The notes beneath the pieces are model-generated. The model did no database searches, was not told where the DNA came from, and worked only from the letters and a program-made list of their open reading frames with translations. The position numbers and the translations under genes are program-made. This document shows positions 40,656 through 49,289 of a stretch of 64,000 nt of DNA, one piece after another (the stretch's first letter is position 1; every line of letters begins with the position of its first letter). The stretch is from Spirosoma panaciterrae DSM 21099 (GTDB lineage: Bacteria; Bacteroidota; Bacteroidia; Cytophagales; Spirosomataceae), in NCBI RefSeq assembly GCF_000374025.1, contig NZ_KB893195.1:248001-312000 (forward strand), read 5' to 3'.

Positions 40656-41771
40656 ATGACAAGCCGATTCTATACAAAACTGGTTGGCTGGGCGCTCCTT
40701 TTACTGGTTAGTAGCTGTATTGACCCCTATCGACCGCCCGAAATTACCTCACCCGATAGCTATCTGGTGGTGAGTGGTTTTTTTAACAGTGCTCCCGGCA
40801 CCACCACAACCATTCAATTGTCGCGTACACAAAACCTGTCCGACAACAAAGCCCCTACGGCCGAAGCAAAGGCGTTGGTCACCATCGAAAGCCAGAGCAA
40901 AGCGGTCTATACGCTCAGGGAAAGTACCGCCGGGTCGTATACCCTTACCGGCGTAACCCCACAGGTGGGCGAAACCTACCGACTGCACATCAAGACAGCC
41001 AAAGGTACCGACTACTACTCCGATTACGTACCTGTTGTGACAACGCCCCCCATCGATAGTGTAAGCTGGCGGGTCGAAAACGATGGGGTACAAATCAGTG
41101 CGAATACCCACGATCCGAAAAATAATACCCACTACTACCGCTGGGAATACGATGCAACCTGGGAGTATTATTCATCCTATACCTCTACGCATGAGATAAA
41201 AAATAACCAGATTGTTCCGCGTCAGGAGGATGTGTATACGTGCTGGGGAAGCGAAAGCTCCACCAACATCATGACCTTCTCCACCGTCCGGCTCAGTCAG
41301 GACGTGGTCAGCCGGTTTCCGCTCACCTTCATTCCGGGTACATCGTTAAAGATCGGTGTCCGCTATAGTATGCTGGTCAGGCAGTTTGCCCTGACGCAGG
41401 AAGCATTCACGTATTACGACCAGTTGGGCAAAATCACGCAGAATATTGGCTCCATTTTCGATCCGCAACCTACCCAGCTTGTTGGTAATATCCATTCGCT
41501 GACCAATTCCAGCGATCTGGTGATGGGCTTCTTCCGGGTCGGCACGATAGAAAGCAAACGGATTTTCATTTCGAAATCACAGCTTCCCAACTGGTACACA
41601 AACAACGGATTGGGAAGCTGTGATACGGATACGTTAAGTACGGCCGACGTCCGAATGAATCAACCCGGTATCGTTAGTCCCTACACAAGTGCCAGTTATA
41701 TAACCACTAGCCAACCCTGCGTCGATTGCCGATTACGGGGTGGTGTTATTCAACGACCGAGTTTTTGGTAA
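40656..41771 (+). CDS. DUF4249 lipoprotein (first copy)
   Basis: A 371-residue protein from the ATG at 40656, one base after the receptor stop; the frame is open back to 40470 but inside the receptor gene. The lipobox LLLLVSSC gives Cys21. The Ig-like N-terminal region (YLVVSGFFNSAPG, TIQLSRTQNL) and C-terminal cysteines (SCDTD, CVDCR) match DUF4249, a Bacteroidota family found beside TonB-dependent receptors and presumed to work at the cell surface. It is a tandem paralog of the next gene with the same length. Confidence 0.88.
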   Translation: MTSRFYTKLVGWALLLLVSSCIDPYRPPEITSPDSYLVVSGFFNSAPGTTTTIQLSRTQNLSDNKAPTAEAKALVTIESQSKAVYTLRESTAGSYTLTGVTPQVGETYRLHIKTAKGTDYYSDYVPVVTTPPIDSVSWRVENDGVQISANTHDPKNNTHYYRWEYDATWEYYSSYTSTHEIKNNQIVPRQEDVYTCWGSESSTNIMTFSTVRLSQDVVSRFPLTFIPGTSLKIGVRYSMLVRQFALTQEAFTYYDQLGKITQNIGSIFDPQPTQLVGNIHSLTNSSDLVMGFFRVGTIESKRIFISKSQLPNWYTNNGLGSCDTDTLSTADVRMNQPGIVSPYTSASYITTSQPCVDCRLRGGVIQRPSFW

Positions 41772-41785
41772 ATGAGGGTTTTCAT

Positions 41786-42901
41786 ATGCGCAACACCCCA
41801 CATACATACTGGCTTAGCTGGGCTTTGCTCCTGCTTGTAAGCGGGTGTATTGATCCCTATCGGCCACCGGAGGTTGCTGCGCCCGCCAGTTATCTGGTTG
41901 TCAATGGGTTTTTCGATAGCGCACCGGGGGCTACGACCACCATCCAACTTTCGCACACCCAGAACCTGACGGATACGAAATCGCCAACGGCCGAAACAAA
42001 GGCGCTGGTCACGATCGAAAGCCAGAATAAGGCGGTCTATACACTCAAAGAAGGAACCAGTGGTGCCTATTCGCTATCGGGCGTTACACCATTGGCTGGA
42101 GAAACCTATCGGCTGCATATCAAAACCAGCAAAGGGACCGACTACTACTCAGACTATGTACCTGTGCTTACTACGCCCGCTATCGACAGCGTTAGCTGGC
42201 ATACCGAAGCCAACAACGTTCTGTTCAGCGTAAACACCCACGATCCCAAAAATAACACCCATTACTACCGTTGGGAATTTGAAGAAACCTGGGAGTTTAC
42301 GGCACCCTATTACTCCCAACTGGAGATCAGGAACAATACGATTGTCGACCGATCAGAAAACATCAACCGCTGCTGGAATACCACCTACTCGACCAATATT
42401 ATGCTCACGTCGACCGAGCGGCTGAGCCAGGATATTGTCAGTCAGTTTCCGCTAACCTCAGTGCCGGGTACGTCGGGTAAACTGGGCATCAAATACAGTA
42501 TGCTGGTGAAATCTTACGCGCTGACCCAGGCAGGGTTTGCCTACTACGATCAACTGGCTAAGATCACCCAAAACCTCGGCTCTATTTTCGACCCGCAACC
42601 TTCCCAGATTACCGGAAACATGCGAGCCAGTAACAATCCGGGCGATCTGGTGCTGGGCTTTTTCCGGGTCGGCACGGTGGCAGCCAAACGTATTTTTATC
42701 CGGCGCGATCAGCTACCGAATATCAACACCTATGCGGGCGATCCGGGCTGTGTGGTCGATACGTTTTCAGTATCGAAAGTATTAAAGGAACAACCAGCCA
42801 TTATCAGCCTTTTTGGCGAAAATCAATATTTAGTAACCTCGTTTCCCTGTGTCGATTGTCGGTACAAAGGGGTAAATAAACGGCCATCATTCTGGGAATA
42901 A
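41786..42901 (+). CDS. DUF4249 lipoprotein (second copy)
   Basis: A 371-residue paralog of the previous protein: same length, same lipobox position (Cys21 in LLLLVSGC) and long shared stretches, e.g. CIDPYRPPE, YRLHIKT, NTHDPKNNTHYYRWE and CVDCR near the end. The intervening gap is 14 nt. Differences cluster in the middle and in surface-loop-like segments. Retention of two copies beside a single receptor suggests subunits of one complex or alternative ligand binders (inference). Confidence 0.88.
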   Translation: MRNTPHTYWLSWALLLLVSGCIDPYRPPEVAAPASYLVVNGFFDSAPGATTTIQLSHTQNLTDTKSPTAETKALVTIESQNKAVYTLKEGTSGAYSLSGVTPLAGETYRLHIKTSKGTDYYSDYVPVLTTPAIDSVSWHTEANNVLFSVNTHDPKNNTHYYRWEFEETWEFTAPYYSQLEIRNNTIVDRSENINRCWNTTYSTNIMLTSTERLSQDIVSQFPLTSVPGTSGKLGIKYSMLVKSYALTQAGFAYYDQLAKITQNLGSIFDPQPSQITGNMRASNNPGDLVLGFFRVGTVAAKRIFIRRDQLPNINTYAGDPGCVVDTFSVSKVLKEQPAIISLFGENQYLVTSFPCVDCRYKGVNKRPSFWE

Positions 42902-42909
42902 GACATCAC

Positions 42910-45372
42910 ATGAACCACCTGACCTTAGCTCAAATCCTCACCCTCCCGAAGCGAACGACCCGTTTGTCCGTCTTCTCGCTCCTGTTCATGAGTTGGCTGG
43001 CCTTCAGTGCATTACCGGGCTTTGGGCAGCCCTCCGGCTCGACTGCCTCGCTGACCCAATCATTTGACCAGTATCGGCAACAGGCGCTCCAGGAGAAGAT
43101 TTTCGTACATACCGATCAGGGCTTTTACCTGACGGGCGAGACGATGTGGTTCAAGATTTATTACGTCGATGGCAGCTTTCACAAACCACTGGATCTGAGC
43201 AAGGTAGCCTACGTTGAGCTACTGGACAAAGAGCAGAAATCAGTACTCCAAACCAAAATAGCCCTTGCCACCAACGGCGGAGACGGTACACTATTCCTGC
43301 CTTCGTCGCTCAATTCGGGGACGTATCTGATGCGGGCCTATACCAACTGGATGAAAAACTTCCCGGCCAGCTACTTCTTCGAAAAGGCGATTACGATTGT
43401 CAATCCGTTCAAGCCGATGACTCTCTCTCCAACGGCCGGTGTAGCCGATCTGGACATTCAGTTTTTTCCAGAAGGGGGGAACCTCGTGGATGGCCTTTCC
43501 AGTAAGGTCGCGTTTCGGGCGGTCAATGCGTCAGGAACGGGGCAGGCAGTTCGGGGCTGGGTACTCAACAACCGAAACGATACGCTAACTACCTTTTCGT
43601 CGCATAAATTTGGCCTCGGCACCTTTACATTTACCCCAGCCAGCCCCACTACCTACCGGGTACTTCTCCGCGATGAAACAGGGCGGCAGTTTACCCGTTC
43701 CCTACCGACGATTCAGCCACAGGGCTATGTGATGACACTGGATGATAGTAACCCCAATCGGCTTACGGTCACTGTTGCAACCAACGTGGGTAGTCCTTCG
43801 ACGGTCTATCTGTTCGCCCATACCCGACAGGCCATCAAACTGGCCGAGGCCCATCCCATTGACCGACAAACCACGTTTCAGATCGACAAAAAAGCCCTGG
43901 GTGATGGCATTTCGCACCTGACGCTATTCGATGCCCAGCAAAAACCCGTTTGTGAACGATTGTATTTCAAACGTCCGGATCAACCACTCCATATCGCCCT
44001 CAAAACAGACCAGTCTCAGTATGCATCCCGCAGCAAAGTAACCCTGGAAGCCTCCGTTCAGGCGCTGGCTTCTCAGGCAACGCAAACGGCTTTGTCAGTG
44101 GCGGTGTACCGGCTCGATTCCCTGAGTGCGCCCGCTACCGACAACATTCTGAGCTATTTACTAATGACCTCTGATTTGCAGGGCGGCATTGAATCGCCAG
44201 AATATTATAGCCAACCCGAAACCCCGGAAATAGCCCAGGCCACGGACAACCTGATGCTGACCCACGGCTGGCGACGTTTCCGCTGGAGCGATGTGTTACG
44301 TCCTGCGGCACGCGCTTCGTTTCCGTTCATTCCTGAATACAGTGGCCCAACCGTCAGTGGAACGCTTACCGACCCGGCAACCGGAAAGCCCGTACCAAGA
44401 AAGCTAACCTATCTGTCAACCCTCGGAAAGCCCATTCGTCTGTATGTCTCGCTAAGCGATACGGCCGGGCGGGTTCTGTATGAAGTGCAGGATTTTTATG
44501 GGCCGAAAAGCCTGATTGCCCAGACCAGTCCGCAGGATAGCCTCGCCAAACTGACAATTAACAGTCCGTTTAGCGAAATGCCATCGACATACAAATGGGC
44601 CGATCAACTTCCCAACGAATCCCAGGCAGCTTCGCTGACCAGTCGAAGCGTAGCTATGCAGGTGCAATCGACCTACTGGGGCGACCGATCTATTCAATAC
44701 AAATACCCCGCTGTCGACAGTGCCGCGTTTTATGCAAAGCCGAAAGAGTCGTACCTGCTCGATGCCTACACCCGTTTTCCGCGCATGGAGGAAGTGTTGC
44801 GTGAATATGTACTGGGTGTGATGCCCCGCAAACGTCAGGGGCATTTTGTTCTGAACGTACTCAACGAACCTTACCGGGCCATCTTCGAGAATCCGGCGTT
44901 GGTCCTGATCGATGGAATACCCGTGTTCGATATGGACAAAGTGATTGAGTTCAGCCCCTTAAAAGTGAAGCAGTTGGACGTTGTTACCAACTTCTACCTG
45001 ATGAGTCCGGCTATATTCAGCGGCATCATCAGCTTTATGACCTACAAAGGCGATCTGGCCGGATTCCCGCTCGATAACCGGCTGGTACGACTCGACTACG
45101 ACGGTCTTCAACTGCAACGGGAGTTTTTCGCCCCCCGCTACGACCGCCCTGCCAGTGCCTCCGCCAAACAACTGTCCGGTCGGCTACCAGACGGACGAAC
45201 GCTACTCTACTGGAATCCAAACTGGAAAGTCAACGCTCAGGGCAAAGCCCAGGCTGACTTTTACACCTCCGACCAAACCGGCACTTATCTGGTTGACGTG
45301 AATGGCCTAACCCGAGAAGGTCAGGCCGGTTTTCAACGATTTACGTTCGACGTAAAAAATAATCCGAAGTAG
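42910..45372 (+). CDS. Secreted MG2-domain protein with TonB-plug-like segment
   Basis: An 820-residue exported protein, signal peptide ending near FGQP (~residue 38). An alpha-2-macroglobulin-like MG2 region follows: EKIFVHTDQGFYLTGETMWFKIY and LNSGTYLMRAYTNWM. The middle has further beta-sandwich repeats, and residues ~660-720 resemble a receptor plug (FENPALVLIDGIPVFDMDKV). Proteins of this plan often close TonB-receptor operons in Bacteroidota; function unknown. It starts 8 nt after the second DUF4249 gene, so all five genes (37.1-45.4 kb) are one operon. Confidence 0.82.
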   Translation: MNHLTLAQILTLPKRTTRLSVFSLLFMSWLAFSALPGFGQPSGSTASLTQSFDQYRQQALQEKIFVHTDQGFYLTGETMWFKIYYVDGSFHKPLDLSKVAYVELLDKEQKSVLQTKIALATNGGDGTLFLPSSLNSGTYLMRAYTNWMKNFPASYFFEKAITIVNPFKPMTLSPTAGVADLDIQFFPEGGNLVDGLSSKVAFRAVNASGTGQAVRGWVLNNRNDTLTTFSSHKFGLGTFTFTPASPTTYRVLLRDETGRQFTRSLPTIQPQGYVMTLDDSNPNRLTVTVATNVGSPSTVYLFAHTRQAIKLAEAHPIDRQTTFQIDKKALGDGISHLTLFDAQQKPVCERLYFKRPDQPLHIALKTDQSQYASRSKVTLEASVQALASQATQTALSVAVYRLDSLSAPATDNILSYLLMTSDLQGGIESPEYYSQPETPEIAQATDNLMLTHGWRRFRWSDVLRPAARASFPFIPEYSGPTVSGTLTDPATGKPVPRKLTYLSTLGKPIRLYVSLSDTAGRVLYEVQDFYGPKSLIAQTSPQDSLAKLTINSPFSEMPSTYKWADQLPNESQAASLTSRSVAMQVQSTYWGDRSIQYKYPAVDSAAFYAKPKESYLLDAYTRFPRMEEVLREYVLGVMPRKRQGHFVLNVLNEPYRAIFENPALVLIDGIPVFDMDKVIEFSPLKVKQLDVVTNFYLMSPAIFSGIISFMTYKGDLAGFPLDNRLVRLDYDGLQLQREFFAPRYDRPASASAKQLSGRLPDGRTLLYWNPNWKVNAQGKAQADFYTSDQTGTYLVDVNGLTREGQAGFQRFTFDVKNNPK

Positions 45373-45474
45373 ATTTTGCCTCGCTCAGGGGGAACATGAA
45401 CGCGAAACTAGGTGAGTACAGTACGGTAACCCGGCTTCTGTTTAGTACTTTGTCAGTTCAGATTCTGACCTTTC

Positions 45475-48087
45475 ATGAAAAACGTATGTATAGCCCTAAC
45501 GGCTCTTTTGCTGTGGGCCCGGTTTACCCCTGCCTTCGCCCAGCCATCCTCCCCCAAAAAACCACAGATAGCAATCGGCAACACAACGAAGCCATGGACC
45601 TATTGGTGGTGGATGGGCAATGCCGTCAACGAATCCGACATCACCACCCAACTCAAACAGTTTGCCGAAGCCGGGCTGGGTGGGGTTCACATCATCCCGA
45701 TTTATGGAGTTAAAGGGTTTGAAAAGCAGTTTATCCCTTTCCTGAGCGACCGCTGGCTGGCGGTGTTCGCCCATACCGTTCGGGAAGGGAAACGGCTGGG
45801 CATCGGAGTCGACCTGACAACCGGAACAGGCTGGCCATTCGGTGGGCCAGGCGTATCGAACGATATAGCCGCCAAAGAATGGAAACTGACGAATGAAAAG
45901 CTGATTGCCGTACCGACCAAACAACAGGTAAAACGCCCGGCTCCTGGTGGTCAGGGACTGGTCATCGACTATTTCAATTCGGCGGCTGTTCAGTACTACC
46001 TCAAACGATTCGACTCCACACTTACCCGTTTGCCCGAACGACCGCGAGCCGTCTATAACGACTCCTACGAAGTATTTGGGGCCAACTGGACCGATCGTTT
46101 CCTGACCGAATTTAAAGCCCGTCGTGGGTACGATCTGCACACACAGCTCGCGGCTTTTCTGGATACCACCCAATCGGAAGCCAGTATTCTCGTTCATCAG
46201 GATTATCACCAGACCCTATCCGAACTGTTGCTCGATGGTTTTGCCAAGCCCTGGGGAGGCTGGGCAACGAAGGCAGGGTATTTATCCCGCAATCAGGCTC
46301 ATGGTTCCCCCGGCAATCTGATCGATCTGTACGCCAGAGCCGACATTCCCGAAACGGAGTCGTTCGGGTCGAGCCGATTTCCAATTCCGGGCCTGCGCGT
46401 CGATGCCAACTATGAGGTAGATCGGTTCGGAACCCCGAATCCGCTGGCGATGAAATTTGCCTCGTCGGCGGCTCATCTGCTGGGCAAACCGCTGGTCAGC
46501 TCCGAAACGACGACCTGGCTCGCCAATCATTTTCAGGTGTCGCTGTCGCAGATCAAACCGCAGGTCGATGAACTGCTGGCGGCTGGCATTAACCATATTT
46601 TTTATCACGGCACTCCTTATTCGCCCCCATCGGAAGGCTGGCCCCAGGTGGATTCGCCCGGCTGGCTGTTTTATGCGTCGACCAACTACGGCCCAAGCTC
46701 CCATTTCTGGCCTCATTTGCCCCTGCTCAATCGCTATATCGAACGCTGCCAGACCCGTCTGCAAGCGAGTAAGCCCGATAATGATCTATTGATTTATTTC
46801 CCGATTCATGATCTGTGGAGCACGCGGGCAAAATCGGCAGGTGGTATCCATCAACTGGAAGTGCACCATGTGGAGCGATGGCTGCTTCCTCAGCCCTTCG
46901 GTCGCTTGTGCGAACAGTTGAGCCAGCGCGGCTACGCGTTCGATTACCTATCCGACGAACTCCTAAAAAGCCTGACGATCAACAAACAGGGTATTCATAC
47001 GCCCGGTGGGGCAACTTATCAGGCCATCCTGATTCCCCGCACAACGTACCTGCCCGAATCCTCGCTCCGACTGCTTGACCGCCTGGCTCGGCAGGGTGCC
47101 CGGATTCTTTTTGATAGCCAGTTGCCCCAGCAGGCCCCGGGCTTTTATAACCACCAGAGCCGATCAGCCGAGGTTCAGCAAATCGGCAAGGCGCTGCGCC
47201 AGCAAAAGACCGTCACAATAAGTCAGGATATTTTCAAAACGCTGACCCAGACAGGCATACGGGTCGAATCGTGGGCGGCAGAAGGGCTTTCATTCATCCG
47301 CAAACACCGGGGCGACACCACCCAGTATTTTATCACCAATCTTGGCAACCAGTTCCGCCAGAATTGGGTAAAATTTTCAGCACAGGGACGTGTCTTTCGC
47401 TACGACCCACTGACCGACCAAACCCAGACGTTGCCAGCTCGTAAAGAATCAAATGGCCGAACCGAGGTATTTCTGGCCCTGGAACCGGGTCAGTCTTGCT
47501 TTATCAACGTGGTTCCTGGTCATCCCACCCTGATGAGTTCAGCCGAGCAAAACCAAGTAGTTAACCGCGCATCGACAAAGCCTATTCCGCTCTCCAATCC
47601 CTGGCAGGTGCAGTTTCTCAAAGGTCGCCCCGCCCTTACCCTTGAAGCCGCCTTACCTGCTCTGACTTCCTGGACAACCCTTTCCGACTCGGCCGGTTAT
47701 TTCTGGGGTACAGCCCGATACACCACCACCTTCGATTTGCCCACAAATGCCAACGCGTCGACCTATCAACTTGACCTGGGCGATGTGCGGGAAGTAGCCG
47801 ATGTGCGGCTGAACGGGCAGCCAGTTGGTACGGCCTGGTGTATTCCGTTCCGCCTAACGTTTCCCGCATCACTCCTGAAACCGACTGGCAACAAACTGGA
47901 AATCGACGTAACGAACTTATCAGCCAACTACATGCGACGCTACGACCGGCTGAATCCGGGCTGGAAGAAGTTCTACGACATCAACATCGTCGACATTCGT
48001 TACCGTCCTTTCGATGCTACCCGGTGGGATGCCCAACCGTCTGGCTTGCTGGGGCCAATAATGCTAACCCCCATTGGTTCGTTATGA
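45475..48087 (+). CDS. Secreted GH106-type alpha-L-rhamnosidase
   Basis: An 870-residue protein with signal peptide (MKNVCIALTALLLWARF, cut near AFAQ). The N-terminal WTYWWWMGNAVNESDI and GGVHIIPIYGVKGFE, then RPRAVYNDSYEVFGANWTDR, match the GH106 alpha-L-rhamnosidase architecture, which hydrolyses rhamnogalacturonan-type linkages. The C-terminal region has a beta-sandwich (YQLDLGDVREVADVRLNGQP) as in family members. It is followed at 36 nt by a GH43-like gene and fits the pectin theme of the window. Confidence 0.85.
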   Translation: MKNVCIALTALLLWARFTPAFAQPSSPKKPQIAIGNTTKPWTYWWWMGNAVNESDITTQLKQFAEAGLGGVHIIPIYGVKGFEKQFIPFLSDRWLAVFAHTVREGKRLGIGVDLTTGTGWPFGGPGVSNDIAAKEWKLTNEKLIAVPTKQQVKRPAPGGQGLVIDYFNSAAVQYYLKRFDSTLTRLPERPRAVYNDSYEVFGANWTDRFLTEFKARRGYDLHTQLAAFLDTTQSEASILVHQDYHQTLSELLLDGFAKPWGGWATKAGYLSRNQAHGSPGNLIDLYARADIPETESFGSSRFPIPGLRVDANYEVDRFGTPNPLAMKFASSAAHLLGKPLVSSETTTWLANHFQVSLSQIKPQVDELLAAGINHIFYHGTPYSPPSEGWPQVDSPGWLFYASTNYGPSSHFWPHLPLLNRYIERCQTRLQASKPDNDLLIYFPIHDLWSTRAKSAGGIHQLEVHHVERWLLPQPFGRLCEQLSQRGYAFDYLSDELLKSLTINKQGIHTPGGATYQAILIPRTTYLPESSLRLLDRLARQGARILFDSQLPQQAPGFYNHQSRSAEVQQIGKALRQQKTVTISQDIFKTLTQTGIRVESWAAEGLSFIRKHRGDTTQYFITNLGNQFRQNWVKFSAQGRVFRYDPLTDQTQTLPARKESNGRTEVFLALEPGQSCFINVVPGHPTLMSSAEQNQVVNRASTKPIPLSNPWQVQFLKGRPALTLEAALPALTSWTTLSDSAGYFWGTARYTTTFDLPTNANASTYQLDLGDVREVADVRLNGQPVGTAWCIPFRLTFPASLLKPTGNKLEIDVTNLSANYMRRYDRLNPGWKKFYDINIVDIRYRPFDATRWDAQPSGLLGPIMLTPIGSL

Positions 48088-48123
48088 ATTGGGATTCGGT
48101 TTTCCGTAAACACCAAAATAACT

Positions 48124-49173
48124 ATGATGACTCGACGAAATTTTCTGACCGGATTAACTATCCTCCCATTCACGCAGGCCGTTGCGGATGAATTGGGATT
48201 ATGGGCTTTCGATGATAATCGCGCCGACTTCAATAAGCATCTCAAACCCGTTGGTCGAACACTGGAATCGCCTGACTGGTATGCATCGGCCAATAGCCCA
48301 ATCTATGGTCCCAACGGTAGTGTCCACCTGTTCTACTCTCGCTGGCCTGCCGACCAAAAAGCAGACGGCTGGATCAACGGTTCAGAAATAGCCCATGCCG
48401 TTGCCAAAACGCCCGAATCGCCATTTGAATATGTCGAAACCATCCTGGCACCTCGTCCGGGCCATTGGGATGCCACAGCCTGTCACACCCCTCATATTCA
48501 ACATGTCGATGGCAAATATTGCCTGTTTTATACGGGCAATGCCAACGGCCAGACAGACACCCAACGCATTGGTGTAGCCACGGCCAAATCCCTGAAAGGC
48601 CCCTGGAAACGGGCCGACACCCCGTTGCTTAGCCCTGGCCCTACGGGTGCCTGGGATGACCATTGCACCACGAATCCGGCCTTCATCCAACATCCTAATG
48701 GCCAATATTGGCTCTATTACCAGTCGTGGAAAACGGCTAGCTCTGCCAGCTCTGGAAATCAGATGTATGGGCTGGCCACTGCCGATTCGCTCCTGGGCCC
48801 CTACCGACGCTATAGAAAAAAGCCCATTATCGACTTTTCGGCCAAGGGCAAAAACGCACAGACTGAAGATGTTTTCATCTGGTTGCAGCGGGGTCGATTC
48901 AATATGCTTACCTGCGACAGGGGCGTTCATCGTACCGATGCAGGGCTCTATCTGGATTCGCAGGATGGTATTCACTGGGAGGAACCCAGCGTTGCGTTCG
49001 GACCCGTCAGCGACTACGTAAAAGAGGCTGCCGCGCCTAATCAGGGAAGTCAACACGGGCGGCTGGAGCACCCCCAACTGCTTTTGCAGCATGGTCGGCC
49101 ACGTTATCTGTTTGCCGCAGCCAAGGGCGGTAAATACATGACCTCATCGCCTTTTATCTTCAAAATGATATAA
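48124..49173 (+). CDS. GH43-like five-bladed-propeller glycoside hydrolase
   Basis: A 349-residue protein. The N-terminus MMTRRNFLTGLTILPF carries a twin-arginine-like motif (TRRNFL), so it may be exported folded through Tat. Propeller motifs include SPDWYASANSPIYG, WDATACHTPHIQHVDGKYCLFYTG, WDDHCTTNPAFIQHPNGQYWLYYQ and EHPQLL. This resembles GH43/GH117-type arabinosidases and related enzymes; the exact family and substrate cannot be fixed by eye. Its stop codon forms the beginning of a 39-bp inverted repeat. Confidence 0.72.
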   Translation: MMTRRNFLTGLTILPFTQAVADELGLWAFDDNRADFNKHLKPVGRTLESPDWYASANSPIYGPNGSVHLFYSRWPADQKADGWINGSEIAHAVAKTPESPFEYVETILAPRPGHWDATACHTPHIQHVDGKYCLFYTGNANGQTDTQRIGVATAKSLKGPWKRADTPLLSPGPTGAWDDHCTTNPAFIQHPNGQYWLYYQSWKTASSASSGNQMYGLATADSLLGPYRRYRKKPIIDFSAKGKNAQTEDVFIWLQRGRFNMLTCDRGVHRTDAGLYLDSQDGIHWEEPSVAFGPVSDYVKEAAAPNQGSQHGRLEHPQLLLQHGRPRYLFAAAKGGKYMTSSPFIFKMI

Positions 49174-49280
49174 TGGCGAAATCGGACCGCCGAAGCGGAG
49201 CGAAAGAGTGAATGAGCGAAAAAAAGCTTGCGTCAGCATTTTCACTCTTTCGCTCCGCTTCGGCGGTCCGATTTCGCCAT
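49173..49280. repeat. Perfect 39-bp inverted repeat directly after the GH43-like gene
   Basis: The left arm (49173-49211) begins with the last base of the TAA stop codon and is perfectly complementary to the right arm (49242-49280) over 39 bp; the loop is 30 nt. The inner part of the arm uses GCGAAAGAGTGA words (family C) and the outer part GACCGCCGAAGCGGAGC words. The next gene starts 10 nt after it. It is the strongest hairpin in the window. Confidence 0.95.
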
Positions 49281-49289
49281 TCTCTGCCT

